Below, piece after piece: positions 34,671 to 44,294 of a stretch of 64,000 nt of DNA. Numbering within the stretch: position 1 is the stretch's first letter; each line of letters starts with the position of its first letter. Both the position numbers and the translations under genes were made by a program. Origin of the DNA: Oligoflexia bacterium. Lineage in GTDB: Bacteria; Bdellovibrionota; Bacteriovoracia; Bacteriovoracales; Bacteriovoracaceae. The stretch covers positions 185,596 to 249,595 of the forward strand of contig JADFZW010000004.1 in NCBI GenBank assembly GCA_015232355.1, written 5' to 3'. The notes under the pieces are model-generated. The model was not told the origin of the DNA, ran no database searches, and worked only from the letters and a program-made list of their open reading frames with translations.

Positions 34671-35528
34671 CTATCTATTAGGAGGTAATAATTTCAAATC
34701 AATTTGAAATTTACCTGCTTTGGTTTTAAATTTTATATCTACAAAAGTAGATCCATCTAGGTGTTGAATCTTATAATCTTGGCCATAGATAACTGAGGGA
34801 GCAGACATCACAAACTTATAATCTGGAAGTTTACCTTTTAGATTTCCAACTATCATATTAATAATTTCACCAGTTGCCTCCACTACATCACTATTAATAT
34901 CTTTAAAATCTTCAAAAAGCATCTTCGAGGCAATTTGCAAAATACAATCCCTCTCAAATGAGATATACATCGATCCTCGAAATTTTTCACAATCAATACT
35001 CATCAGAGATGATATATCACTTTTTATAATTGATCTTGATTCTTGAGTTACTGGACCACTTTGTTCACCAATATCTTCAGTAAAATTACCAAGTACTTCT
35101 TTAGTTGTCTCTGATATCTTTCTTAAGAATCTCAAGTCCAAATGAATTTTACGATTTTTTTCTTTCTGAAATTCAATTGTCTCTCTAATGGTTTTATCAA
35201 AATCCTCTTGATTAAATGGCTTCGATAAAAATCTTGTCCGACCGTAATGAATAGCTGATTTCGAATCTACTTGCCCACTCATAATTACTATATATATTGA
35301 TCTTAGTTCTTCATTAATTCTACAAAATCTAGCTAGATCAGCTCCTGACTCTTTTGAATCTGGAAAAATATAGTCGGTCACCACTATATCATAATTACCA
35401 TTTAACAACTTTTCTTTAGCATCCTTAATACTATTAGCAGTATCAATTTCTCCGTACTCTGCCTCTTCAAACCACAACCTTATGGTATCAACAATGTCCT
35501 CTTCATCGTCAATAACTAAAAATCTCAT
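34671..35528 (-). CDS. Receiver domain fused to CheX-like domain
   Basis: A 285-aa protein with an N-terminal response-regulator receiver (~1-125: LVIDDEED, phospho-acceptor Asp in VVTDYIFPDS, Ser in IVIMSGQ, Lys in LSKPFN). A short linker and a C-terminal CheX-like domain (~160-285) with VVEATGEIINMIVGNLKGKL follow, the ExxN phosphatase-type helix of CheC/CheX proteins. CheX removes phosphate from CheY. The gene is just upstream of the pilin operon, whose last gene is CheY-like, so a phosphorylation circuit for the pilus is plausible. It lies 36 bp after truB on the same strand. Confidence 0.82.
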   Translation of the reverse strand: MRFLVIDDEEDIVDTIRLWFEEAEYGEIDTANSIKDAKEKLLNGNYDIVVTDYIFPDSKESGADLARFCRINEELRSIYIVIMSGQVDSKSAIHYGRTRFLSKPFNQEDFDKTIRETIEFQKEKNRKIHLDLRFLRKISETTKEVLGNFTEDIGEQSGPVTQESRSIIKSDISSLMSIDCEKFRGSMYISFERDCILQIASKMLFEDFKDINSDVVEATGEIINMIVGNLKGKLPDYKFVMSAPSVIYGQDYKIQHLDGSTFVDIKFKTKAGKFQIDLKLLPPNR

Positions 35529-35564
35529 ACTCTCTGGCCCCCCCTTAAAAAACGTAACATTAGC

Positions 35565-36641
35565 TCACAAACAAACAACCGGAATTATTGTAGTATAATA
35601 ATCTAATGTATTCTCTCTCTTCCCAAGTCCCAATAAGTTGCTATCATCATTTTCATAAACCCAAATAAAACCATCTGAATTATCAACCAAATCACATAAC
35701 ATCTCATTATCAATTTTAACTTGATTACCATTTTTGTAAAGATATGCCTTTCTATCTTGTAAGTAGATTTTCGGTAAGAAAAACAGATCATCTGAGTTTA
35801 TGGCCTTTGAATACTCTTTTAAAAAAATTCTTGAGTCGTCTTGTTCACAAGATTGTTCACAAGATTGTTTAAAAGATAAAGATGACTCAGAAATCTCTTC
35901 TAACTTAACAGCATTACTTAAATCAATATGAGCTATGGCCGTTCGTCGAAGTGCGGTTAGTGTTCCTATTGTATTTAATTTTTGGGCCATATCTTCAAAA
36001 AGGGTTCGTACATATGTTCCAGAGCTTACTTCCACTTCAAATGTTATTTTGGGGAATGAATAATTAACAACTCTTAGTTTTTTGATATATCTTTTTTGCT
36101 CTTTTTTGGATTCCATTATCTCCTTTATGTCATCCTCTGTGGTAGTACTACCTTCAACTGTTGTCATCCTCGCCCACTTATAGAGTGGTAATCCATTATA
36201 TTTTTGAGCTGAATAAAGTGGTGGCCTTTGCAAGTAATCTCCAACTAGAGAACTATAAAGTTGATTTAATTCCTCAATTGATAATGCTGATATTTTACTT
36301 AATTTTTGATGATTAAAATCTTCTTCAATTATTGGATTTGTATTATCACCACTGGCAGTTTTAATTCCCAAAGTTCCTTCTGCCAAATATGTCTTAGTAA
36401 ATAATTTATGTACGAATTGATTTAATTTAAGAGAACTTCCAATTCCTACAAGAAGTATCCCACTTGCAAAAGGATCCAAAGTTCCAAAATGACCGATTTT
36501 ATCTTTTCTATTAAGATGTAATATCTTTTTTAATTTTCGAATAACATCAAAAGAGGATAATCCTATTGGCTTATCTATCACTAAAATCTTAGACGATATT
36601 TTAACTTTATTACTCGTATTTGTATTTGTATTAGAATTCAT
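35565..36641 (-). CDS. truB: tRNA pseudouridine-55 synthase TruB
   Basis: A 358-aa enzyme making pseudouridine at position 55 of tRNAs. The catalytic Asp lies in GHFGTLDPFASGILLVGIG. The opening ILVIDKPIGLSSFDVIRKLK and the middle VSSGTYVRTLFEDMA are typical. The N-terminus adds an Asn/Thr repeat of ~14 residues, and a Glu-Gln-Ser-Cys repeat occurs near residue 265, both encoded by short tandem units. It is the last gene of rimP-nusA-infB-rbfA-truB, 12 bp after rbfA. Confidence 0.95.
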   Translation of the reverse strand: MNSNTNTNTSNKVKISSKILVIDKPIGLSSFDVIRKLKKILHLNRKDKIGHFGTLDPFASGILLVGIGSSLKLNQFVHKLFTKTYLAEGTLGIKTASGDNTNPIIEEDFNHQKLSKISALSIEELNQLYSSLVGDYLQRPPLYSAQKYNGLPLYKWARMTTVEGSTTTEDDIKEIMESKKEQKRYIKKLRVVNYSFPKITFEVEVSSGTYVRTLFEDMAQKLNTIGTLTALRRTAIAHIDLSNAVKLEEISESSLSFKQSCEQSCEQDDSRIFLKEYSKAINSDDLFFLPKIYLQDRKAYLYKNGNQVKIDNEMLCDLVDNSDGFIWVYENDDSNLLGLGKRENTLDYYTTIIPVVCL

Positions 36642-36653
36642 TAATCTATTACA

Positions 36654-37040
36654 TTAATGTTGTTCAATCAGAGTCTCTGTTTGCAGAGCATTTCGCTTGT
36701 TTTCTTCTTCTAATATTCGAGTGATTTTTTGTTCTGATTCATATTGAGCATCATAGATGAAATTGATGATAGGGGTTTGACGAACTTTCAAAACAGTTGA
36801 GAGATGGTGGCGAACTTTTCCAGTGATTCCCTCTATTGCCTTTTTAGAATCCCCTCTTGTGGTTGTATTGAAGGTATCCCAATAAACGGTAGCTACAGAG
36901 TAATCACCATTTAATTCTACTTTAGTTATACTAACAAAACTCAAGCGAGTATCTGAAATATTCTTTCTAATAAACGAGCTGATTAACTCTTTTATCTCCT
37001 CTTCAAATTTCGCTTTTTTAAATTTATTTTCTTTATTCAT
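36654..37040 (-). CDS. rbfA: Ribosome-binding factor A RbfA
   Basis: A 128-aa KH-fold protein needed for late maturation of the 30S subunit and cold growth. Features are the early EEIKELISSFIRKNISD, the central SVATVYWDTF and the late RQTPIINFIYDAQYESEQKITRIL (given in part), all typical of RbfA. It sits between infB and truB as in many bacteria. Confidence 0.93.
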   Translation of the reverse strand: MNKENKFKKAKFEEEIKELISSFIRKNISDTRLSFVSITKVELNGDYSVATVYWDTFNTTTRGDSKKAIEGITGKVRHHLSTVLKVRQTPIINFIYDAQYESEQKITRILEEENKRNALQTETLIEQH

Positions 37041-37087
37041 AATTATAATTATCCTAATTAACCCTAAACTTATAATTGACCCTAATA

Positions 37088-40000
37088 TTATATTTGCGAA
37101 TTATTATTACTCTCCAACGTACGCTTTTTAGATTCTAAAACAAATGCTTCAAATATATCATTCACTTGTACTTTGTCATAATTTTCTAAAGCAATACCAC
37201 ACTCATAACCATTCTTAACTTCTTTAACATCATCTTTGAATCTTCTTAAGGTAGAAATCTTACCCTCATACATAATCTTTCCATCGCGTATAAGCCGTAT
37301 ACCACAACCCTTTTCAATTCTACCATCAATAACTGCACTTCCCGCGATAGTACCTGCTTTAGGAATAACAAAAACATTTCTAACTTCCGCACGACCAATA
37401 TACTTCTCAACAGTTTCCGGAGTAAGTAGTCCCTCTAGTGCTAGCTTCACCTCATCTATCAATTCATAGATAATACGATAATTTTTGATATCTACTCCAA
37501 AATCTTCAGAGATCTTTCTTGCAGTAGTGGTAGGACTAACTCCAAAGCCAATTATATATCCACCAGCAGATTGTGCTAACTGTACGTCTGTGTCGGTTAT
37601 CGCTCCAACACCACCACCTATTACATCAATTCCAACTTCTTGATTACCCAAATTTGCAAGTGATGCTTTGATTGCTTCATATGAACCCAACACATCTGTT
37701 CGTAGTATCAGTTTAAGAATCTTCTTTTCCTCTCCCTCATTTTTACTATTGGTTAAGAAATCCTCTAAGCTAAGTTTTGGTTTAACAATTGAGCTGAGTT
37801 CTTTTCTGCTATCTATTCTGTTATCTACAATTTTCTTTGCTTCTCGCTCACTCTTTACCACATTCATAGTATCACCTGGATTTGGAGGAGCATTCAATCC
37901 TAAAATCTGCACTGGCGTTGATGGTCCAGCTTCATTAATGGTCTGGCCCTTATCATCTATTAATCCTCTTATACGCCCATATGTTTCACCAATAACAACA
38001 TAATCACTCTTATGAAGAGTTCCCTTCTTAATCAACACACTCACTAAAGCGCCCTTACCAGTTTCCATTCTCGATTCAATAACTACACCTAAAGCACTCT
38101 CATCTGGATCGGCCCTTAACTCCATCATCTCTGCTTGCAAGCAAATTGACTCTAACAACTTATCAATTCCCGTTTTTTTCAGAGCGGATATTTCAACATA
38201 TTGAGTATCTCCACCCCACTCTTCAGGTGTTAAATGAAATTCCATTAAGTCTTGTCTTATTCGTTGAGTGTTTACACCCTCTTTATCTACTTTATTAACT
38301 GCTACTATAATTGGTACTTTATGATTTTTACAAAATCTTATTGATTCTTTCGTCTGAGGCATAACTCCATCATCAGCGGCCACCACTAATACTACTAAAT
38401 CTGTAATGCTTGCTCCTCGCTCTCTCATCGCCTGAAAAGCAGCATGTCCTGGGGTATCGATAAATGTAATTTGTTCTCCACTAGCAGTCTTAACAGTGTA
38501 TGCACCTATGTGCTGAGTAATACCGCCTGCTTCACCTTGAACAACATTTGTCTCTCGAATGGTATCTAGTAATGTGGTTTTTCCATGATCCACATGTCCC
38601 ATCACTGTAACAATTGGTGACCTTAATGGAAAAGTATTCTCTTCACTCTCATCTTTTGCTGAGCTATCTGATCCAACACCCGCACCCGCTTCACCATCTC
38701 CGCCATCTTTTCCGTCTCTTCCATCTCTACTCTTCTTTTCTTTATCTTTTCCTGTCTCATTTCTATTCAAAATCAACTCTTCTTTAAAAGAAGTATCATG
38801 CACTCGATATTTATAAAGTTCACAAATATCATTTAATAATTGAACACCAAAGTAGTCATCATCCCTGATTAGCAAATTGATCTCCAAACATTGATTCTTC
38901 AAATCTTCAAATTTAATCTTTAGTTTTTGTGCTAATTCGGATGCTGTACATCCCTTATATACTTCAATAACTCTTTTAGTATCTTTTACTTCTGTAATGT
39001 TTGTCTCCTTAGTTGGACCTGAGTAAATCTTTTTCTTGCCAACAGGGGTATATACTATTTTTCCCACTAATCCTACAGCGTATGATTTTAATTCCTCATC
39101 GGCACGCAATTGAACAACATCTTTCACCTTTTTTGGTTTAGACATTATCGCCGCAAGCCCGCCCACTCGTTTTTTACTTGTTTTATCATCATCTTTATCT
39201 GAATCATCAGCACCTAAAACTTTAGTCTCTCCACTTTCACCATAATCCATCAAATCGCTAATCTTCTTGGCAACAAGTTTATTCTTAAGTGCGCCAGTAC
39301 CAACACCTGTGCCTACTGCAGTTGTCACAGAGGTAGTAGATCTATCTGATGTTGAAGTAGCTGAAGTAGTTGCTGATGGACCACCTCTACGAACGCCTAC
39401 TCTATCTCTACGTTGACTAATATCCCCTTCCTTACCTTGAGAGGTAGATGGTGTATCTTTTTTTACACTTAAAGGATCTTTTTTGGGAGGAATATAAACG
39501 GGAGTAAAAATATGCATTTTCTCCTCGTAAAATTCATACTTGTCATCTTTTTTCTTTGCACTCTCTGATGTTTTTTTGGCCTCTTTACTTTCCACACTCT
39601 CCAATTTTCCATCTGTACTCATACCCCTAGGATCTACTCTTTTAGATTTTAAATCATCTTTCGACAAATTCTCAGAGGAAGATGTAAGTTCAGCATTGCC
39701 AGCAGCTGTCCCAGAAGTGTGCACAGACGTGTGCGAAATTCTTTCTCCATCACTCGCAGTAGTTTCAGTTGTTGTTTCAACTTGCTTTGATGGCGTTGCT
39801 GGTGGCCTATAAACAACTCTAAGTCCTCTCTGAACTTGGCCTTCATCATTATTTAAACGATTACCTTTTGTGCTTACTTGTTGATGTTGATGTAGATGTT
39901 GATGTTGACCAACATCAATCTCTGTCGTTTTTTCATTGGTATCAGATGCATCTTTATCTAATGAACTTTCATTTGCTTCAAAATCATCATCTGCTGATAA

Positions 40001-40681
40001 TTCTTCCTTGGTAAATTTAATATTTGGATGAGTCCCAGACGAATCTGAAAAAGAGGAATCTCCTGCATTTGTTTCTTGCTCGTGCATACTTCCATCATAA
40101 TCGTGAGAGAATTCATCCGATCCAAATCCTACAGTTCCTGAACCAGAGTCACTACCATGACCATGACCATGACCTTGCATAGAATGTTCGTGGTCAACAT
40201 CCTCTTTTCTAGAACTCGCATCTCCAGCCTTCTTTCTTACAACAGTTTTTCTCTTTACTACACCTGCTCTTTTCTCTTCTTCTGTCAATTTTTCATCACC
40301 AACAACACCTACACCAACACCTGAACTTACACCTACACCAACAACGGACCCACTGGTGATAGTTGCTCCAGTAGTAGTTGCACTAGCAATTCCAACTTTT
40401 GTAACTCCAGTTACTTCACCAACTTCTTTCACCTGTTTTACCTGTTGATCTGCTACTTTCTCATCTTCACTCTTAGTTTTTCGCTTAATAACCTTCTTCT
40501 TATTTGCTGAGGAATTTTTATCCTTATCACTATTAAGCGTATCATTGAATTTTGCAATCTCTTCATCACTCAAAGTTGACATATGATTTCGAATACTGAA
40601 ACCCAGCTTCTTTAACTTCTCGACTAAATCCAAAGCGCCTATGGCCATTTCATTCGCCAACTCATATATTTTTTTAGGCAT
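37088..40681 (-). CDS. infB: Translation initiation factor IF-2 with long low-complexity N-terminal region
   Basis: A 1197-aa GTPase that brings initiator tRNA to the ribosome. It has an IF2_N domain at the N-terminus (KIYELANEMAIGALDLVEKL) and another IF2_N-like segment at ~575-625. Between them are ~500 residues rich in Ser, Thr, Gly, His and charged residues. G1 GHVDHGKTTLLD is at ~694, with G3 DTPGHAAF and G4 NKVDKEG. The C-terminal domains are complete. It is longer than E. coli IF-2 (890 aa), mostly in the linker. It lies 94 bp after nusA, across a 12-bp tandem repeat. Confidence 0.95.
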   Translation of the reverse strand: MPKKIYELANEMAIGALDLVEKLKKLGFSIRNHMSTLSDEEIAKFNDTLNSDKDKNSSANKKKVIKRKTKSEDEKVADQQVKQVKEVGEVTGVTKVGIASATTTGATITSGSVVGVGVSSGVGVGVVGDEKLTEEEKRAGVVKRKTVVRKKAGDASSRKEDVDHEHSMQGHGHGHGSDSGSGTVGFGSDEFSHDYDGSMHEQETNAGDSSFSDSSGTHPNIKFTKEELSADDDFEANESSLDKDASDTNEKTTEIDVGQHQHLHQHQQVSTKGNRLNNDEGQVQRGLRVVYRPPATPSKQVETTTETTASDGERISHTSVHTSGTAAGNAELTSSSENLSKDDLKSKRVDPRGMSTDGKLESVESKEAKKTSESAKKKDDKYEFYEEKMHIFTPVYIPPKKDPLSVKKDTPSTSQGKEGDISQRRDRVGVRRGGPSATTSATSTSDRSTTSVTTAVGTGVGTGALKNKLVAKKISDLMDYGESGETKVLGADDSDKDDDKTSKKRVGGLAAIMSKPKKVKDVVQLRADEELKSYAVGLVGKIVYTPVGKKKIYSGPTKETNITEVKDTKRVIEVYKGCTASELAQKLKIKFEDLKNQCLEINLLIRDDDYFGVQLLNDICELYKYRVHDTSFKEELILNRNETGKDKEKKSRDGRDGKDGGDGEAGAGVGSDSSAKDESEENTFPLRSPIVTVMGHVDHGKTTLLDTIRETNVVQGEAGGITQHIGAYTVKTASGEQITFIDTPGHAAFQAMRERGASITDLVVLVVAADDGVMPQTKESIRFCKNHKVPIIVAVNKVDKEGVNTQRIRQDLMEFHLTPEEWGGDTQYVEISALKKTGIDKLLESICLQAEMMELRADPDESALGVVIESRMETGKGALVSVLIKKGTLHKSDYVVIGETYGRIRGLIDDKGQTINEAGPSTPVQILGLNAPPNPGDTMNVVKSEREAKKIVDNRIDSRKELSSIVKPKLSLEDFLTNSKNEGEEKKILKLILRTDVLGSYEAIKASLANLGNQEVGIDVIGGGVGAITDTDVQLAQSAGGYIIGFGVSPTTTARKISEDFGVDIKNYRIIYELIDEVKLALEGLLTPETVEKYIGRAEVRNVFVIPKAGTIAGSAVIDGRIEKGCGIRLIRDGKIMYEGKISTLRRFKDDVKEVKNGYECGIALENYDKVQVNDIFEAFVLESKKRTLESNNNSQI

Positions 40682-40712
40682 TATCTTTCTCCAAAAGCAA
40701 ATAACTTTAAAA

Positions 40713-40756
40713 AACTTTACATCAAACTTTACATCAAACTTTACATCAAACTTTAC
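40713..40756. repeat. 12-bp tandem repeat between nusA and infB
   Basis: Three full copies and one partial copy of AACTTTACATCA (plus strand). It lies between the infB start and the nusA stop, so it would be transcribed in the operon mRNA. No hairpin is formed by the unit itself. Confidence 0.9.
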
Positions 40757-40775
40757 AAAAACCTTTATTACTTTA

Positions 40776-42188
40776 TTACTTTATCTTGAACGCTGCTAGT
40801 TCCTCTCTCAATCTCTTCTCCGCCTCTGAAAACTTATCTGGACCCTCTTTAGTGATACTCTTATCACTATTTACATGTCCTGATTGTGTTGGTACTGCCG
40901 AAGCAGAGATTATTTCATCTTCACCATCTATAGAAAGCTTAATCTTCTCTTCTCTCTCTAAAATAGAAATCTCTTCCAATAGTTTCGCAACAGCATCTTT
41001 ATCCATTCCTGATATACTAGAAATCTCCTCTGATGGAAGCTGTTTTAAATCTCTAATACTCATTATTCCCTCGTGAACAAAGACTTGAGCGTGAGCATCA
41101 GTTAAGCTACTAAGTTGTAATAGATTTTCAACTGCTTTCTTAACTCTCTCTTGTAACTTACTCTTTGAGATAATATTAATTTTTTGTCCTGTTAAAATTG
41201 CGGCCAAACGAACATTTTGTCCGCGTTTTCCTATCGCAAGAGAGAGTTGATTATCCTCAACAATAACATCAATAGTTTTTCTATCCTCTGAAAGCATCAT
41301 TGATGTTATCTCTGCTGGTGCTAATGATTTCCTTACAAAGTTTTCAATATCAGGATACCACTCTACTACATCAATCTTTTCTCCCTGTAATTCATTGACA
41401 ACATTTTGCACTCTCGACCCTTTGAGTCCCACACAAGCACCAACTGGATCAATATCTCTATCAGGTGTATATACTGCTAATTTGGCCCGCAACCCTGGCT
41501 CTCTGGCCGCTGATTTAATTTCTATTGTTCCATCTTGAATTTCCGGAACCTCCACCTCAAACAATTTCACTAAAAACATTGGAGATGTTCTAGTCAAACA
41601 TATTTCAGGACCTCGATTAGTCATAATCACCTCTGATAGATATGCTTGAATACGATCTCCTGGTTTAAAATTCTCCCCTGGAATAATCTCTCTCTTCGAG
41701 AGAACTGCATCTGCTTTACCTAAATCAACAATGATATTTCCTCTCTCGTATCTTCTCGCTATACCTGTTACCAATTCTCCTTCTCTATGTTTAAACTCTT
41801 TAAATAAAATTTCTCTTTCCGCATCTCGCACCTTTTGAAAAATTATTTGTTTGGCGGTTTGAACATCCACTCTAGTAAATCCAGGATTTTCAATTTTTAA
41901 ACCTAATTGATCGCCAATATCACAATCTGGATCTAAATTTTTGGCATCATCATGAGAAATTTCTAGGATGGGATCTTTTACAGTTTGTACAACGTTTTTA
42001 TATTGAAAAATTTCTATATCATCATCTTTTTCATTGTACTTGACTTCATATTCACCTTGAATTCCAAATTTTTTTCTGGAGGTCACTAAAAAAGCCTGTT
42101 CTATAGCATTAACGATAACATCTTTCTTTATTCCACGATCCTTAACCAACTGATCAATCATTCTCCCTAATTCTCTAAAACTCATCAA
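40776..42188 (-). CDS. nusA: Transcription elongation/termination factor NusA
   Basis: A 470-aa RNA polymerase partner. The N-terminal domain (~1-125) is followed by S1 (~135-200: GIARRYERGNIIVDLGKADAVL), KH1/KH2 (~230-345: DPVGACVGLKGSRVQNVVNEL, LAIGKRGQNVRLAA) and a helix-hairpin type C-terminal repeat (~365-415). A charged tail ends the protein. It is encoded between rimP and infB, the classic operon order. Confidence 0.95.
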   Translation of the reverse strand: MMSFRELGRMIDQLVKDRGIKKDVIVNAIEQAFLVTSRKKFGIQGEYEVKYNEKDDDIEIFQYKNVVQTVKDPILEISHDDAKNLDPDCDIGDQLGLKIENPGFTRVDVQTAKQIIFQKVRDAEREILFKEFKHREGELVTGIARRYERGNIIVDLGKADAVLSKREIIPGENFKPGDRIQAYLSEVIMTNRGPEICLTRTSPMFLVKLFEVEVPEIQDGTIEIKSAAREPGLRAKLAVYTPDRDIDPVGACVGLKGSRVQNVVNELQGEKIDVVEWYPDIENFVRKSLAPAEITSMMLSEDRKTIDVIVEDNQLSLAIGKRGQNVRLAAILTGQKINIISKSKLQERVKKAVENLLQLSSLTDAHAQVFVHEGIMSIRDLKQLPSEEISSISGMDKDAVAKLLEEISILEREEKIKLSIDGEDEIISASAVPTQSGHVNSDKSITKEGPDKFSEAEKRLREELAAFKIK

Positions 42189-42220
42189 TATCCTCGCTTG
42201 TTAATCCCTCTTATAAACTT

Positions 42221-42249
42221 TTTTAAATAAAATAAAATAAAATAAAATA
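42221..42249. repeat. 5-bp AT tandem repeat between rimP and nusA
   Basis: About five copies of AAATA lie in the gap between the rimP stop and the nusA start. They are noncoding, and no function is seen. Confidence 0.7.
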
Positions 42250-42261
42250 TACAATCCAGAC

Positions 42262-42834
42262 TTAGTCTAAATCAACATTTGCTCTCTTAATATCATCAAA
42301 TTTTATACTTATATTTTTGTCATCAAGTTGCATACTGATCATGTTTTCATCCTCTTTAACCTCAAGCAACTTTCCCTTAACCTTAAATCCACCTCTAAAT
42401 CTCTTCGGTAGTTCAGGTGCATATTGTTGATCCAAACGAACGTTAGTAGTCACAGAAATCACCTTATTTAGTGCTCTTTGAAAATGGTATAATGTTTTTA
42501 TTGTACGATAAATTCCAGGAGACGAGACTTCTAATGTTATTCCCTTTGGAATCCACTCTTCACTCTCAATAAATGGAGTTAATGCCTCATCAAAGCGAAC
42601 GCAATCCTCTATTGTTGCGGTATCAGAATTAGTATCAAAGATGTATATTCGAAGAAGCGGTGGTCTTGTGGTTTTATATTCTAAATCATAAATATCCAAA
42701 CCTATGCCTTTGGCCACATTAAGACAGATGCTATGCAACCGCATTTCGAATTCGCTCTTTAATTGATTTAAATGACTTAAAACCATAACTCTCTTTTTTC
42801 CTATATTCTCCTTTCTTATCATTTCCAATTTCAT
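42262..42834 (-). CDS. rimP: Ribosome maturation factor RimP
   Basis: Up to 190 aa. RimP assists 30S maturation. The N-terminal RimP domain is seen in GLDIYDLEYKTTRPPLLRIYIF, with the hallmark LEVSSPGIYRTI at ~110. The C-terminal SH3-like domain has FKVKGKLLEVKEDENMISMQL. The start is uncertain: ATGs at 42834, 42822 and 42786 are in frame and a TTG lies at 42843. The 42786 start would give a family-typical length. It is the first gene of the truB-side operon. Confidence 0.88.
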   Translation of the reverse strand: MKLEMIRKENIGKKRVMVLSHLNQLKSEFEMRLHSICLNVAKGIGLDIYDLEYKTTRPPLLRIYIFDTNSDTATIEDCVRFDEALTPFIESEEWIPKGITLEVSSPGIYRTIKTLYHFQRALNKVISVTTNVRLDQQYAPELPKRFRGGFKVKGKLLEVKEDENMISMQLDDKNISIKFDDIKRANVDLD

Positions 42835-43077
42835 CTTTCCCAATTCAACAATTCAACAAAGCAAATCAGATAAATAAAACACTTTATCTAACAACAAACC
42901 CAATTATTGCTTGGGATACACGACAAGGAAGGAAGGGAGATAAACAGATAACACGCTCTTTGTTTGCTGGCCAGAAAGCATTCACTAAATTCACCGAGGC
43001 AACCAAAGAATAGAACATGATTATTCTAAAGTATACACCACTTAGAATCAGATATACAATACTAAAATTCAAAAGGA

Positions 43078-43578
43078 TTAGCGAGTCAACAGCATTTTGT
43101 AGGCGTGAATATTGGTTCCATAAAAGTGATTGCATTTGTGCAATGTTTTAAAATTAAATTTCTTATATAATAAGATCGCTTCTTTATTTTCTGTCTCTAC
43201 TTCCAAATAAATTTTGTCAAATTTTCCATCTCTCTCATCTTCATTCATATAATAGTCTATCGTAGATTTTAGTAATTTTGTTCCTAGTCCTTTAGTCTGC
43301 AACTCCCCTCTGATTGCTATTTTAAGTAAATGCACCAGTCGCTCTTCCTTACTCTCAAGGAATAGAGCAAAACCAACTATTTTACTTTTAACTTGATTGT
43401 GATTGTGATCTAAGGATGGATCTTCTAAAACAAACAATTGATAATTAGCATTTAAATTTATGCTACTCCAATTTTGATCAGACCAACTACCAACACTTAT
43501 CTCTTTATCAATCTCTTTTATCTCTTTTAGTTCTACTTCTTCTACTACTTTTACTACTTTTATTTTTCTTACTTCCAT
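43078..43578 (-). CDS. GNAT-family N-acetyltransferase, RimI-like
   Basis: A 166-aa acetyltransferase. The acetyl-CoA loop is LLKIAIRGELQTKGLGTKLL (a Gln/Arg-x-x-Gly-x-Gly-like motif). The following KIYLEVETENKEAILLYKKFNFKTL (quoted only in part) has the Asn and Tyr positions typical of RimI, which acetylates the N-terminus of ribosomal protein S18. The N-terminus is a Lys/Val/Glu-rich repeat of about 25 residues. Its start overlaps the upstream secreted-protein gene by 10 nt. RimI itself is probable, not certain. Confidence 0.75.
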   Translation of the reverse strand: MEVRKIKVVKVVEEVELKEIKEIDKEISVGSWSDQNWSSINLNANYQLFVLEDPSLDHNHNQVKSKIVGFALFLESKEERLVHLLKIAIRGELQTKGLGTKLLKSTIDYYMNEDERDGKFDKIYLEVETENKEAILLYKKFNFKTLHKCNHFYGTNIHAYKMLLTR

Positions 43579-44294
43579 ATTAGTTCATGTGTTATTTGCT
43601 TGTTTAGTGATGAGAGAAATAGATCTATTGCCTCTTTGACTTTTTTAGAACGAACAGCTTCCTTAGCCTTGTTAGAATCAGTGGTTTTGGTGGTACTTAA
43701 ATACTCATTTAATTCTGTTTCCGAAACAAAAAAAGAACTCTTATTAAATCGAGAACGCAGAAAATTATTTAATGAAAGTAGCGTTTTAAAATCTTTCATC
43801 TTTTCAATATTACTGGTTGGATTATTCAAATGATTTTTAAAACAATCTGACTTATCAATCTTTATTGCCAGTTCGTCCAACTCTGATTTATTGATTGAAG
43901 AGATCTTATTAACATCTAAAAATAATTGCAGCTTGAAGATAAGTAGTACTTCATCTAATAAATTCATTTTTTGTTGTATCTCTTTGGCCGAGACAATTAC
44001 AGATTCATTCAAATTTGAGACGATTGGAAAAATCTCCTTGAAAAAATCAACATCACCAGCAGAGGCACACTTATAGATCCAAAAATTCTTAAGTAATATA
44101 TTGGCATCCGAAAGAAATATTATTTTATTGGATAACCGATAAAGCCCAACATCACTATCCAACAATAGAGCGGTGTTCATGGTACTAATGGTATTACTAC
44201 TTGTAGTAGCGAATACCGTTACAAACAAATTAAAAATAAATAAACTAAGTAAAATAAGAAAAATAATTGTACATTTCATGATTGTAAAAGTCAC
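43569..44294 (-). CDS. Secreted protein of unknown function
   Basis: A 241-aa protein with an N-terminal signal peptide (IIFLILLSLFIFNLFVTVFA). It is otherwise helical, with no recognised motif. Either the GTG at 44294, which shares its G with the stop TAG of the regulator gene upstream, or the ATG at 44279 is the start. The overlap implies coupling with the TPR/winged-helix regulator. It overlaps the acetyltransferase start by 10 nt. Confidence 0.65.
   Translation of the reverse strand: MTFTIMKCTIIFLILLSLFIFNLFVTVFATTSSNTISTMNTALLLDSDVGLYRLSNKIIFLSDANILLKNFWIYKCASAGDVDFFKEIFPIVSNLNESVIVSAKEIQQKMNLLDEVLLIFKLQLFLDVNKISSINKSELDELAIKIDKSDCFKNHLNNPTSNIEKMKDFKTLLSLNNFLRSRFNKSSFFVSETELNEYLSTTKTTDSNKAKEAVRSKKVKEAIDLFLSSLNKQITHELIWK

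Noticed and set aside
39540..39849. ORFs opposite or out of frame with infB
   Set aside because: They fall in the Ser/Thr-rich repeat part of infB and are composition-driven shadows.
42884..43135. An 83-codon ORF on the minus strand after the acetyltransferase gene
   Set aside because: It overlaps the end of the acetyltransferase in another frame, has no ribosome-binding site and shows no protein-like motif. I treat it as chance.
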